Assembly (NCBI GenBank): GCA_021234155.1 | Contig: JAJEKV010000164.1 | Location: 690,783 to 754,782 of the forward strand | DNA from: Isoetes taiwanensis | Taxonomy: Eukaryota; Streptophyta; Lycopodiopsida; Isoetales; Isoetaceae | DNA length: 64,000 bases | Direction of reading: 5' to 3' | Part shown: piece after piece, positions 46,890-56,357 of the stretch | How the letters are laid out: every line of letters begins with the position of its first letter | Position numbering within the stretch: position 1 is the stretch's first letter | Notes under the pieces: model-generated | Told to the model about the DNA's origin: nothing | The model's database searches: none | The model's input: only the letters and a program-made list of their open reading frames with translations | Translations under genes and position numbers: made by a program

Positions 46890-47205
46890 AATGGAAATAG
46901 TCAACAGCATGATAGAAAACCCAGGACAGGTGCCAATGCCGGCAGATGTGGTGCCTTTTGATATGAAGACGAAGAAGGTGTTGATATGGAATAAACTTGA
47001 AGATTTAATTGGCAACCTCGATATTCACTTCATGATAATAGATGGCCAGCATTCAGTGGAGGCGCAGAAGGTTTTGATCAGTCAAGCACAAAAAACTGGA
47101 AATCAGTTATTCTATAGACTGTATTCAGTCAGAAATTGCCGGTTCCTCAGTGGCTCAACAACAAAGCGGCGAATTAGCTTTAAATCAGCTTTTGCCATCG
47201 AATGA
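46890..47205 (+). pseudogene. ParB-like domain, Element A
   Basis: Frame MEIVNSMIENPGQ, PADVVPF, NKLEDLIGNLDIHFM, DGQHSVEAQ, then YSVRNCRF. It aligns with Element B's MEHVKTLVESF, PADVIPF, TEDDLMGMHYY, NGNHSVMAAQ, QRNCRK. ParB-fold domains bind a nucleotide through a G-x-(H/R)-R-x2-A box; here Ser replaces the second basic residue in both copies. Known members act in DNA partition, as nucleases or as sulfiredoxins. Confidence 0.65.
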
Positions 47206-47265
47206 CATGGGAAAGACATTCCTATACAAAAGGTATTTTATTTTCCCACACATAGCGTTCCAAAT

Positions 47266-47526
47266 CGCGCCAGGCGCGTTTTCGCTAATCACGTATTTAC
47301 AAGAAACGCGCCTGGCGCGATTTCTTCATATGGCATACATGAAGAGATCGCGCCAGGCGCGTTTTTTTAAATACGTGATTAGCGAAAACGCGCCTGGCGC
47401 GTTTTATGTTGTTATTTGTGTGACGGATTTACAAGAAACGCGCCTGGCGCGAATTCTTCATCGTGAAGAAATCGCGCCAGGCGCGTTTCTTGTAAATCCG
47501 TGGTTAACGAAAACGCGCCTGGCGCA
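47266..47526. repeat. Seven-palindrome hairpin array in intron 2 of Element A
   Basis: CGCGCC(A/T)GGCGCG cores start at 47,266, 47,307, 47,349, 47,389, 47,439, 47,473 and 47,514 (the last imperfect). The spacers are themselves inverted: CGCTAATCACGTATTTA (47,283 on) returns as TAAATACGTGATTAGCG (to about 47,385). A second hairpin has 36-bp arms 47,425-47,460 and 47,464-47,499 with one mismatch and a 3-nt loop. As RNA this would form two long stems in the intron. Confidence 0.9.
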
Positions 47527-49568
47527 TTTTATATTGTTACTTTCACGGCCTGTCTATTTTTTTTATCTAACGGCCCATATTTTGCAGTCCGTATGTGGAG
47601 CAGTTGCGGCACGCTCGTAACCAATGGATCGAATATGGAAAACCAATGCCGACCAGACAAGGGCAATCTAAGAGTGCCGAATTCAAATTACTAGAAAGGA
47701 CACTATGCCAAACCATAATACAGGACAAGACCAAGGGCACTAGATCAAAGAAGAAAAAAAGGGATGCACAAGCTGGCACAGAAGAGCAAACGGTGCCAAA
47801 GGATGCCTGCAAGATTGTTTTTTCTTTTGACCAGGTATGGGAAAAGTGGAACTAATTTTGGGACGCCTATTCGAAAAGAAGTTGCCGATTCGATGTATGG
47901 GGTTTCCTCCGCAAGATACGTCTATTTTAGATATACATATCACAGAAATGAGAAAGGCACAAGGATTGGATGATGCAGAATTAATCTCTGTTCTAGATAG
48001 TTGCATCAGAAAGGAAGTTATCTACAAGAAAACGTCTGCAGCAAAGCACTTGACATCTTTCAAGATGCATGCTAATCGATAAAAAATATGAAAGTCCGAA
48101 AAAAAGCATGGCGAAGAACCGCAAAGGCTCTCGGGGAGACATGATGTTATCGAGATAGGCTTAATGCAAAAGTACAACGATCTAACGATGACATTAAGAA
48201 ATATGTATTTTGGTCAAAAGATTTTGTGAAGCAAAACAAAAGGCTTAAGAATGTGGCAACTCTTAAGGGGATTCACACGAAAGTTGCGCCCCGACCTAAA
48301 AAGAAAAGTTGCTTTGGTGAAGAAGACGGCAGAGAGACGAGATCCCTTTTTTCTATAAGGTGTCCACCGGTTATAAGTGTGCCATGCCAGAGGTGGGTGA
48401 ATGGCCAACCGACATCACTCTATTTGTTCTTGATAGCCGCGGGCACGAGATGGACGGGATGATTACAAAGACCTTCTTCAACACATGCAAAGTGGTTTGA
48501 CGACCGAGATGCATTATACTATCGTGATGGTTTGCCACTCCCGACATGTCCCACGCTGTATGCACTAGCCGCTGCAAATGATGTCGAATGCATTAAAGTG
48601 ATGAGGCAAGCAGTAATGATAGATGAAAACAAAGATAGTGAGTTTACTACCGAAAGTAAGATTTCACATGTGCTAGTCCTTATGATAGCCATTATGGATG
48701 ATAAAGAATATGAAAGACTCAAGGGGAAACTAGAAGGTGAGAAAATTGCTTGGCAGTGCTATCGGCTAGATGAACCCCTATTGAAAAATATTTTTTATGT
48801 CGAATCCAATGCTGAAGACAAAGGGAAGGATACTGCAGATGTGGACTTTGAAGAGGACGAAGAGGAAGAGGAAGAAGAAAACTGGGTCGACCCCCGGCCC
48901 TTAATTCACCAATCAAGTATGAGCTACCGACCACGCGATAAGGGAGGCTGAATAAGTACGGGTTTTCTTTGGCCCTTTCGAAGTTTTCTCGATTGAAGCC
49001 TTCTCGCCTTTAGAGTCTACGTGTTGGGAGTTTCATGTTGAGGTTATGTCGGGCGGGAAGCTCAAGCTAGCTAGGAAATGCCAAAGTGTGGTCTCTGATG
49101 GTCAAGCCAAGGACTTCCTTGATATTTTTTTCGAGAAAGTGCTAGAGGTGGCACCTAGGGGTCCGCTAGGTAGTGCAAAAAATAAAGCTTCCAGCTCTAA
49201 GTTCGAATTACCGCAGATCGGGCCGCAGAGGCGGGAAGAAATGAGAAAGCATATAGAGGGCATAAAGAAGAATATCGACAAGCAAAGCAATTTTTAACTA
49301 TGCGGCCGAGGCGTGCCTTTCATTCCAATCACATTGGAAAATCCGATCAAGTGGATGTAGGTAACATAAAACGAAGAAGACAAAATCCTAGATGATACAA
49401 GTGGATTCGAAAGCTCGAGTCAGGTTAGCATAAAGAGTAATGAAGTATCAACCATAGTTCAAACACTAAGTGATGTGGCTGACACTTCTGGCAGACCGAA
49501 GACAGCCGAGAATAAGCTCATCATTGCGGATGTTGAACAGAACCGTAAAGGTATGTTAATCAAACAAT

Positions 49569-49675
49569 GAAAATCGCCAGCGCCGATTTCAATTCTTCAA
49601 ACCAAATTGAAAATCGCGCCAGCGCGATTTCAATTATTCAAAATTGAAAATCGCGCCAGCGCCGATTTCAATTTT
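49569..49675. repeat. GAAAATCGCGCCAGCGCGATTTC palindromes in intron 3
   Basis: Three copies (about 49,569-49,592, 49,605-49,635 and 49,641-49,675), each with AATTGAAA arms around GCGCCAGCG(C)C. All lie between donor AAG|GTATGT (49,550) and acceptor AATCCAG (49,725). Confidence 0.8.
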
Positions 49676-49725
49676 CTTTTCCTTGTCTCACAAGTGTGTG
49701 CTTTATTATTACGAGACCTAATCCA

Positions 49726-50345
49726 GTTTCCTCCAAAATTACGGTGTTCGATTTGAATGGAGTGCTCGCAAAACGTTACCTAAAGCACAATTCCCTTTAT
49801 CATGGTATGCACGAAACCATTTGAGACATATACGAAATGGGTATATCCGCGTCAGATCGGGAAGGAGATGTTAGACCAAGCTTTCACTTTATTTCGTTGT
49901 GCAATTTGGTCGTCGATGGAGAATAGAAATATACTGTGAAGTTTTGAGAGTAGTTCCCGAAGTTACATAGAGATTGGGCATCCGCTTGGGATCGTGAGCA
50001 AATGTAAGTCATTCAATAACCCGAAAGATCCTACGGTAAAAAAAAATATTTGTGAAATGCTTGAGCGACATGATGGATGACTTGGGCATTCGGAGAAGGA
50101 AGACATCATTATAGTTGATGATGACGCTTTGAAGTGTTGCTTCAATCATCCGCGATCACTAAATCCACCATCCTATCATCACGAAGATTTTGACAAAGAT
50201 GACTTCCCCGCTTCGTTTTGTCGGTATCTTGCACGAAATAGCTACTGGGAAAAACGGTGAAGAGATACAAACACTATACCAAGAACTTAATCGGACAGGG
50301 AAATTGATGGGACCTAGAGAAGATCGTTCTAGAAAGGGAACTTTT
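49726..50345 (+). pseudogene. FCP1/NLI-type HAD phosphatase-like segment
   Basis: VFDLNGVLAKR (49,740-49,775) corresponds to the HAD motif I of FCP1-like proteins (DLxGxL, first Asp nucleophile). VRPSFHFISLC matches the RPxhxxFL block, and DIIIVDDDALKCCFNHP, in a shifted frame (about 50,104-50,150), matches the late DD motif followed by (L/F)NxP. Then HEDFDKDDF and IATGKNGEEIQTLYQELN follow, like the family's C-terminal PGGxLxxYLxxL region. The second motif I Asp is replaced by Asn, as in several plant DLNGxL paralogues. Three or more frameshifts. It is either part of the Element A gene or a captured host fragment. Confidence 0.6.
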
Positions 50346-50576
50346 TGATATATATATATGTATACAGTGAAATACACTTTCCAAAAAGTTTTGAATATGA
50401 AATATACTTTACACCAACCTCTTCGAATATATATTGTGTTCTTATATCAAGCATTATTGGTTACAGGTAATGCGTATTGTTCTTTTATATTATGTGTATG
50501 GTTTGCTATACTTGCAATAATTTGTATGTATATACCGTCAATAATTTAGGTGTCTATAAATACGTATGCATGAAAT

Positions 50577-50850
50577 TGGCAAACCATCGGCTTCGGCTTC
50601 CGCCTTTTGCTTGTTATTATGGCACATTCTATTACCTGCCAGATGAACCATGCAGACCTCTGCAGGTGCCGCGAGCTAGAAATAGAACTTCGTGGATCGG
50701 CTTGATGTCGTTGCTATGAATCCCGTCCGCTTCTATCCTGATCCCTTTGATGTTGTAATCCATCTTATATGGAATCCAGAGCATGGTTTGTTCATGATCG
50801 ACAGGATCTCAGCACCGCCTGCAGCGCCTGTCGACGATGATTCGGATTAG
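50577..50850 (+). pseudogene. Last exon of the ParB-like gene
   Basis: Frames read NHRLRLPPFACYYGTFYYLP, then NPVRFYPDPFDVVIHLIWNP and an acidic end PVDDDSD with stop TAG at 50,848-50,850. No family recognised. Confidence 0.4.
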
Positions 50851-50894
50851 TTTTTAAAGTTTATGTTCCACTATAATACGTTATTTATGCGAAT

Positions 50895-50916
50895 AAAATC
50901 GCGCCACGCGCGATTT
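50895..50916. repeat. GC palindrome in the 3' UTR of Element A
   Basis: AAAATCGCGCCACGCGCGATTT, a near-palindrome about 45 bp after the last stop codon. Confidence 0.75.
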
Positions 50917-51213
50917 GACCCTTGAAAATCTCTGTTTTGTAGCAACTTGCTTGCTGCTATTTATTCGTAAAACACTACAATTTCAATGTTTAGATTTCGT
51001 TGTCGTCGGTGATTGTACGAATTAATAAGCAATTTCCTACTTTTTATATTGCCAACATTCTTTCATAATATGGGTCATTTGCACCGAATATTTGGATGCC
51101 TTTGCATTTCAACATAAAATGCATCTTCCTAGCCCGAAAATGAACTCAGTGCAAAAGTGTGGTTAATTCAATATAATGGTCAATAAAAGGCTTATACGGC
51201 GCGATTTTGGAAT

Positions 51214-51245
51214 AGACATAATCCCAATTTAATTGAATGATGGTT
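51214..51245 (-). repeat. Element A right terminal inverted repeat
   Basis: Exact reverse complement of 38,363-38,394. A GGCGCGATTTT half-palindrome of the element's GC motif lies 6 bp inside it (51,198-51,208). Confidence 0.93.
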
Positions 51246-51249
51246 GTAT
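51246..51249 (+). repeat. Element A target-site duplication, right (GTAT)
   Basis: GTAT directly after the right TIR, matching 38,359-38,362. Confidence 0.75.
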
Positions 51250-51534
51250 AGTCACACTGTATAATGCATCAAGTGGAAAATGTCACATTTAACAAAGTCC
51301 CCGACAATAAAGGTACAGGTGCATATATTGTGCTTTGTGTCAAGATGTCTCCCTCTAACATAGGATGCAGATATGGAATATAGGTCTCCCCATCTAATAT
51401 AATATAGAATAGAATATAGATGCAAAATATAAGTCTCGGGCCGTTGTCATATAGTATGTATTCCTCCCACGCTGTAAGATACACAGAAGGGTGGATGTTG
51501 TATACCAAATGAGTAAAAGGGAATGGAACAAGTT

Positions 51535-52010
51535 ACCGGACAGAGAGGCTCAGCCTCCGCCGTACACCAGGATAGCGAGGGCTGGACCCACAAACTGGTA
51601 TCTCGGACCACCATAAACTCTAATGATACAATGGTACAGTGGACATGATCCACATCAGCATGACTGACACGTCAACAAGAAGATTATACCATGCTACGGA
51701 CAGGGGGATTAAATCTCCATACATCGAGCAAAAGGCGGACGGAGTAAGATACAGGACAGAGAGGCTCAACCTCCGCCGTACACTAGGATAGCGAGGGCAA
51801 GACCCACCAACTGGTAATCCGGCCCACCATGAGCTTGAAAAACATCATAAACACAGCAATATATGAACAGCATGGAATACAAGCCAAGCCAGAAGGGAAT
51901 AGGATACAATATATAACTGCAAAGGTGTCAAAAAGGAGATTGGGATATGCTACGGGGAGGGGGGTCTAACTCCCGTTGTATGCCGCTCCAACGGGTATCC
52001 GGGTCACCGA
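51535..52010 (+). repeat. LINE-2 leader monomers, about 222 bp
   Basis: GACAGAGAGGCTCA(G/A)CCTCCG, GTACAC(C/T)AGGATAGCGAGG and GACCCAC.AACTGGTA recur at 51,537-51,605 and 51,757-51,825. The segment between includes a CTACGGACAGGGGGATTAAA block that recurs as CTACGGGGAGGGGGGTCTAA (51,952 on), giving two tandem units. Mouse L1 promoters are similarly built of tandem monomers. Confidence 0.65.
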
Positions 52011-52332
52011 AATAACTGAATAACAGCGTAAATAAACAAGGGCCAGGTAGATAACTACCGAATATTGGATTGGGTCAGAGGGGGTCACTCCCGGCCAATC
52101 AACTAGAATGGTAAGACGACGGTATTCAACAAACGATAAACCGGGTAATGCGTGGAGGTGGGCAGAATAATTAATAAGTATGGCTATTTCGAATTCAAAT
52201 TCAGAATTAATGGTGCTCCGAATACGAGACCGTTTAGAGACAGAGTATATATTATATAAACGAGAAATAGCTATTCCAGCAGAAGAATCCCATTACAGTG
52301 AACAGACGGAAGACGCTGTATCCAGGGAACGA

Positions 52333-53277
52333 TGGTCAGAAAACATCGGCCTCAGCCAGCAAAAGAAGGCAGATATGGCAAGAGCACCAGTAAGCCAATA
52401 GGACCTCAAAGATTTTCTGGCCCAGATGAACAAGCAGCTAGAATCCAGAATCCCGAGCATGGATGCCCTCAACACACTGGCGGAGATGGCCAACCGCAAC
52501 AAGATAGCCATCTCCAGCAGATTTTAAGAATTGGAGGGGTCGAGAGGACGAGCGAGGAGATGCAATGAAGGGTAAACGAGATTGACAAAGGAAAAGCTAA
52601 GATCATGCAAAGGTTGGTTGAGTTAGAAAAATCAAATGTTGAGTTAGATGCATGGGAATCATTTGATAGAATAAAACTGCATATCATGGAATTTGAGGAG
52701 CAGAATAGAATTAAGCATGACGTTAGGCTGATAGGGGTAGCAGAAAAACCTAACGAAGACACATACCGAGTTACTGCAGAAATAATAGAGACAGTTTTTA
52801 AAGAACACCGGTGCGTCATCGTCAAACAGTACGGTCAGGCCAATGGAGGGGTCGGGCGAGGCATATAAACCTGACACTCAAAGACATGACAGCGAAGGAA
52901 CTGCGCATGGGATCCAGACTAAGGAATGGAATCAAAGTGCAGGAAACGCTAACAGTCATGCAACGTCAGGGGCTACACAGGGAACTGGCCAGAGCCATGG
53001 AACTGAACCAGGCAGGGATGCATGCGGGAGTCAGAAATGGCAAAGTATACTTGCACAAGAGGATCAGGGGGCAGACACACCTGGGACAAGAGCAAAGTAT
53101 GGAGAGACCGGAAGCCATAAAATCAAAAGGGCCGGAGAAGGAGAATATCAACCCCTTGGCAGTCATGGTACAAGGACAGGAAGGGGTAGCTCTGGGTGGA
53201 ATACCGATGGGGAGGGCTCTAGAAGCGATACATCCCGGAGTACCAGAAAGAAGCGGAAATGAGGCCGGCAAAGACTG
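52333..53277 (+). pseudogene. LINE-2 ORF1
   Basis: Helical N-terminal part in one frame (DFLAQMNKQLESRIPSMDA, LNTLAEMANRNKIAISSRF), then MQRLVELEKSNVELDAWESF (52,605 on), NRIKHDVRLIGVAEKPNEDT (the RNLRhxGhxE-type RRM start of L1 ORF1 proteins), then a frameshift near 52,820 and HINLTLKDMTAKELRMGSRL, MQRQGLHRELARAMEL, AGVRNGKVYLHKRI (C-terminal domain). The product would be the RNA-binding partner of ORF2. The architecture (coiled coil, RRM, CTD) is that of vertebrate-type L1/Tx1 ORF1 rather than the zinc-knuckle ORF1 usual in flowering-plant L1s. Confidence 0.7.
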
Positions 53278-53399
53278 AATGCCCCAAATCGGGAGCATGG
53301 ATCCAACCCCGATCATAAAAGTCAGGGGACGACCGAGAAGAGCAGTCAATAGGGCAGAGCACACGGAAACCCCGAAGGAACAGCCTCGAGGGAAGAGAC

Positions 53400-54132
53400 G
53401 CTGACAATCTGGCACTGGAATTGCACCGGATACCCTTGGGATGATGGAGAGAGGCTCGAGGGAGCCCACAATTGCGACATAATATGTCTAGTAGAGACAT
53501 GGGAACAGAATATCAAACGGCTGCCAGATGAGGATGGGTACAAGCTATTCACATGTTGGAAAGAGAAGGACTTTAAGGTAGGGAGAGGGAGCGCATGCCT
53601 AGCCTGCTATGTTAAAGAGAGTGTAGCAGAAGTGCATGTATTTTATATTCAGATATTACATGATACTAAGTATTCACTTGCAAAACAAAAAAGATTTAAT
53701 TTTGATCATAGCCTATTACCCGCAGAACAGTGACAAATTAGAATTGCTAGACCTGGGGGAAAGTATGATGAAATGGAAAGACCAGGGGGGACCTAAACGC
53801 CAGAACAGGCCAAGAACAAGCGCAAATCACAAGCATAAATGAAGAGAATGGGCAATGGACACAAACTGCGAGATCACAGGATTGGAGAAGAAGTACGGAA
53901 TGACAAGACAGAGATCAATGCAAAAGGAGAATTACTGTTGGAAGTATGCGCAGTGACATGGGTCATTATAGCCAATGGGATACAAAAGTGGTATGGATCT
54001 GGGAATTTCACGAGCCAGAATGCACATGGGAGAAGCGTAGTAGATTATATGATCCTGAATGACCAAGCAATGGTAAACATCTCAAGCTTCGTGCTACTGG
54101 AATGGCCGACTGGGAAGAGGGAGAGCCACTAG
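53400..54132 (+). pseudogene. LINE-2 ORF2 endonuclease domain
   Basis: LTIWHWNCTGYPWDDG, IICLVETWEQN (catalytic Glu in ET), GRGSACLACYVKES, IIAYYPQNSD, then GDLNART after a +1 shift near 53,788 (catalytic Asp and Asn), and VDYMILNDQ (54,030-54,060). The order is that of AP-like LINE endonucleases. A stop in the middle and at least two frameshifts are present. The distal SDH motif is lost near the junction with Element B. Confidence 0.75.
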
Positions 54133-54391
54133 CCCATTTAGTTAACGCTCAGAGGGGACGAGCAAGCACAGGTTGAGAGCACATAGAAAGAAAATAACAC
54201 GAAAATGAAAATACAGTTCCAGAATAAACTCGTAGATACATTCACGCGAAGTGTCAGAGCAGAAATGGAAAACTGGACATGGGAAGAGCATAGGGTAGAA
54301 AGCACAATTTCATTAAAATGAGAAATTTCGTGATTCCAATTAGGAACGAAAATCCTTTTTAGTCAAATTTATGCCAATTTTTTGAGCAATT

Positions 54392-54441
54392 ATGGCGCCA
54401 TTTAAAAAAAATATGCATCTAAAGTGCCATTTATTGGCGCC
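54392..54441. repeat. Left-end ATGGCGCCAT palindromes of Element B
   Basis: ATGGCGCCAT at 54,392-54,401 and TTGGCGCCA at about 54,434-54,442, within about 140 bp of the LINE-2 junction, in the presumed terminal region. Confidence 0.7.
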
Positions 54442-54989
54442 ATTAAAAATTCCAGCATTGCATAAAATGAAGCTGGAGAAACATAACATCACAAAAATAG
54501 TAAAAAATTCCGAATTCATAGATTTGCATATTAAAAAATTTGCCAAAACAGCAAGGACTCTAAGAGGCAGCCTCAGATACAAGAGTATTAGTGTACAATT
54601 TACATTATTTTCATACAAAATTCAGGGTTCCTCATCAGAAGTGCTCCACAATAGGATCAGTTAAAGTATGGCGGTGGCCATGGCTAGAAGAAGCAACCAT
54701 AGGATCTCCTAAAAGCTCTCTAACAATAAAATTGGTGGCGTTGAAATTGGGATCATCAAGAATGTCCATATTGAATTGTGTATTCTTGATCACATCATAG
54801 TCCACATCGGGTGGAGCTTGGGCATCTCGGATTTGGTGGATCTACGCCTTCTTCTCAACTACATATTGAATTGGTGGTGGTCTCTCGTCACAGAACAAAT
54901 GGTGATGGTAGGATTCAAGAGGGCGGTCAAGCCTATCTAGAATCCCCTTTAGGCACTCATGCTTGCCGGTCACTTTCTAATACAATGCA

Positions 54990-56210
54990 AAAATCTCTTA
55001 TTCAAGAATGAAGCTCGCCAAAAGAACCACATGGAGAAGTAATCAAACACCCCTGTTCTCGGCGGTACCATTTTTCGTGACGCAGAACAGCATGTAGCAG
55101 ACCCACCTGGTTTCTCATAATTATGTCCCCGGCAAGCCTTGCCACTGCACTGACCGGCCGGGCAGAGCTTCCCCGCCATAGCCTCGGCCTCCCGCCGCCT
55201 TCTTCTTAGTAGGCACGTGAACCGGTGGCGCTCTTGAGGATGATCGCTGAAGGGGAACTTGAGGTCAATAACTTCGACAGAGGACCTTCAAGGGCCCTCA
55301 ATCTTTGTGGCATACACTAGTGAATGGGCCTCCCCAACTCCCCGGGAGGCGGATTCTTGTATTCGGCCCTCATACATGCCAATATAAACTCGATCCGGAA
55401 TCCGGATCATCCAATGAGATGAAATCAAAAAGTTGTGCTCCGCCTTGCAAAGACTACTATCCAAAAAAGAATCACCGTGGTGTTCTTTACAACCGTATTA
55501 AAGAAATTTGTTAGTGTGGTTTTGTCCCACATTGGAAATATGCCTCTAGTGTCCGGGGCAATCAAGGATACCTGTACAGAGTGCAAACAACTTGTCCCTT
55601 TGTCGTGTTAGTTCAACCGCGAACGGAAGTCTTCAAGATCCTCTCTCTTCAAGACAAAGATTGCGTATGAATCTTGCCAAGGCAGGTGGCACGCTAAAAA
55701 AATGCCTTCCTTGCCCACTCCGGTTTCAACCCACTTACTATGCAAGGTGGCCATGGAAATCAGGTCGGTATCCTCGAAGCTAAGACCGCGAGCATCGGAG
55801 ATCGCTGAAGGACTTGAACTTCCTCGAAAATTATCCTTCACGTATGCAAAAATCTCCTTCTTCAAGAAAGATATGGATCTTAGTGTCTTTGCCCTTGCCT
55901 TGAAGAATTGCTTACCAGATAATCACTAGTGACCTTGACGAAGGTCTTCCCATCCAAAGACTTTCTCGAACGTAACCCTATGTCTTCGTAGTCCATACCC
56001 CTCATGCACCTCGTAGGTCCGACCAAGTAGTCGATTCTTTTGCCCGCCATGTGTAATAGTTTGTCCCTTTGTTGTCTTTAGCTTGCAAGATTTCCACAAG
56101 TTCCATAGGGACACCTAATAATCGAAAAATATCCTCTCGCATGAAGACCCACCGTTGAAATCTTTAGGATGCTTACCACGCATGGTAACTTCAGCCGAGC
56201 CGATAAACTG
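54990..56210 (-). pseudogene. Downstream exons of the Element B ParB-like gene
   Basis: Minus-strand frames: MRGKHPKDFNGGSS...SLWNLWKSCKLKTTKGQ (56,190-55,930); MKKEIFAYVKDNFRGSSSPS...WQDSYAIFVLKREDLEDFRS (55,865-55,608); then AGKLCPAGQCSGKACRG (55,179 on). An acceptor-like TTTCCAG is at about 56,214-56,208. No family recognised, and no FCP1-like segment seen, in contrast to Element A. Frames are interrupted, either by introns or decay. Confidence 0.4.
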
Positions 56211-56239
56211 GAAACAACAAGAAGTTAGACTTGAACATT

Positions 56240-56330
56240 TATGAGAAAATGGCGCCATTTGGTGAGGAAATGGCGCATTTGGTGAGGAAATGGCGCGGGT
56301 TTATGAATAAAACAGCCACGGGCGCCATTT
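56240..56330. repeat. GGCGCC palindromes in an intron of Element B
   Basis: AAATGGCGCCATTTGG, two GGTGAGGAAATGGCGC copies and GGGCGCCATTTC lie between a minus-strand donor AAG|GTACAT (about 56,357) and the acceptor at about 56,208. Confidence 0.75.
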
Positions 56331-56357
56331 CATAATCTTGAAGAAAATTAAAACATG

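Larger units (their letters stand above)
45458..50850 (+). pseudogene. Intron-containing ParB-like-domain gene of Element A
   Basis: Starts MASRGSGHGRGAGR (45,458) and meets a donor AG|GTGAGC at 45,501; an acceptor TTTCAG ends at 46,094. Exonic frames then read KYPLGLSFT (about 46,780-46,810), PADVVPFDMKTKKV and HFMIIDGQHSVEAQKVL (46,935-47,080). The last is a ParB/sulfiredoxin-fold signature (G-x-H-x3-A). A second intron (47,235-47,586; AAAAG|GTATTT to TTTGCAG) carries the palindrome array. Later exons: PYVEQLRHARNQWIEYG (47,588 on), a Lys-rich stretch, DDKEYERLKGKLEGEKIAWQ (48,695-48,755) and an Asp/Glu run (48,840-48,880). A third intron (49,550-49,725) is followed by an FCP1-like segment and the last exon, ending DDDSD at 50,848. 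The homologue in Element B keeps the ParB-like domain in one frame; here frameshifts break it. Confidence 0.65.
38363..51245. mobile_element. Element A: 12.9-kb TIR DNA transposon with DUF7869-like and ParB-like genes
   Basis: Bounded by perfect 32-bp terminal inverted repeats (38,363-38,394 and 51,214-51,245) and a 4-bp direct duplication GTAT. Contents: a minus-strand DUF7869-type presumed transposase gene (41,571 to about 38,600), a SANT/Myb-like ORF (43,330-43,800, plus), and a plus-strand intron-containing gene with a ParB-like domain (45,458-50,850) that includes an FCP1/HAD-like segment. The two main genes diverge from a 41.6-45.4 kb spacer full of low-complexity repeats. GC palindromes mark introns and the 3' UTR. 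A 4-bp target site with a D-D-D/E transposase fits Sola-type elements as I recall them, which needs confirmation. Genes show frameshifts, so this copy is probably inactive. Confidence 0.85.
51535..54303 (+). mobile_element. LINE-2: 5' half of a non-LTR retrotransposon
   Basis: Same family as LINE-1 and better preserved. It has two leader monomers (51,535 and 51,757), ORF1 (about 52,330-53,277) and an ORF2 endonuclease (53,400-54,130). Collinearity with LINE-1 stops at about 54,303, after a TGGACATGGGAAGAGCA stretch matching 14,325-14,340, where Element B sequence begins. Confidence 0.75.

Noticed and set aside
47266-47526. CRISPR-like array
   Set aside because: Regular repeats with similar spacers at first sight, but the repeats are true palindromes in alternating orientation, the spacers are inverted copies of each other, the array is in a eukaryotic-type intron and no cas genes exist.
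52966-53469. 167-residue minus-strand frame
   Set aside because: Antisense to LINE-2 ORF1, whose plus-strand frames carry recognisable domains.
54304-54360. Element A-type TIR at the left end of Element B
   Set aside because: The sequence after the LINE-2 junction does not match the 32-bp Element A TIR beyond short AT-rich similarity, and the right end is outside the window.
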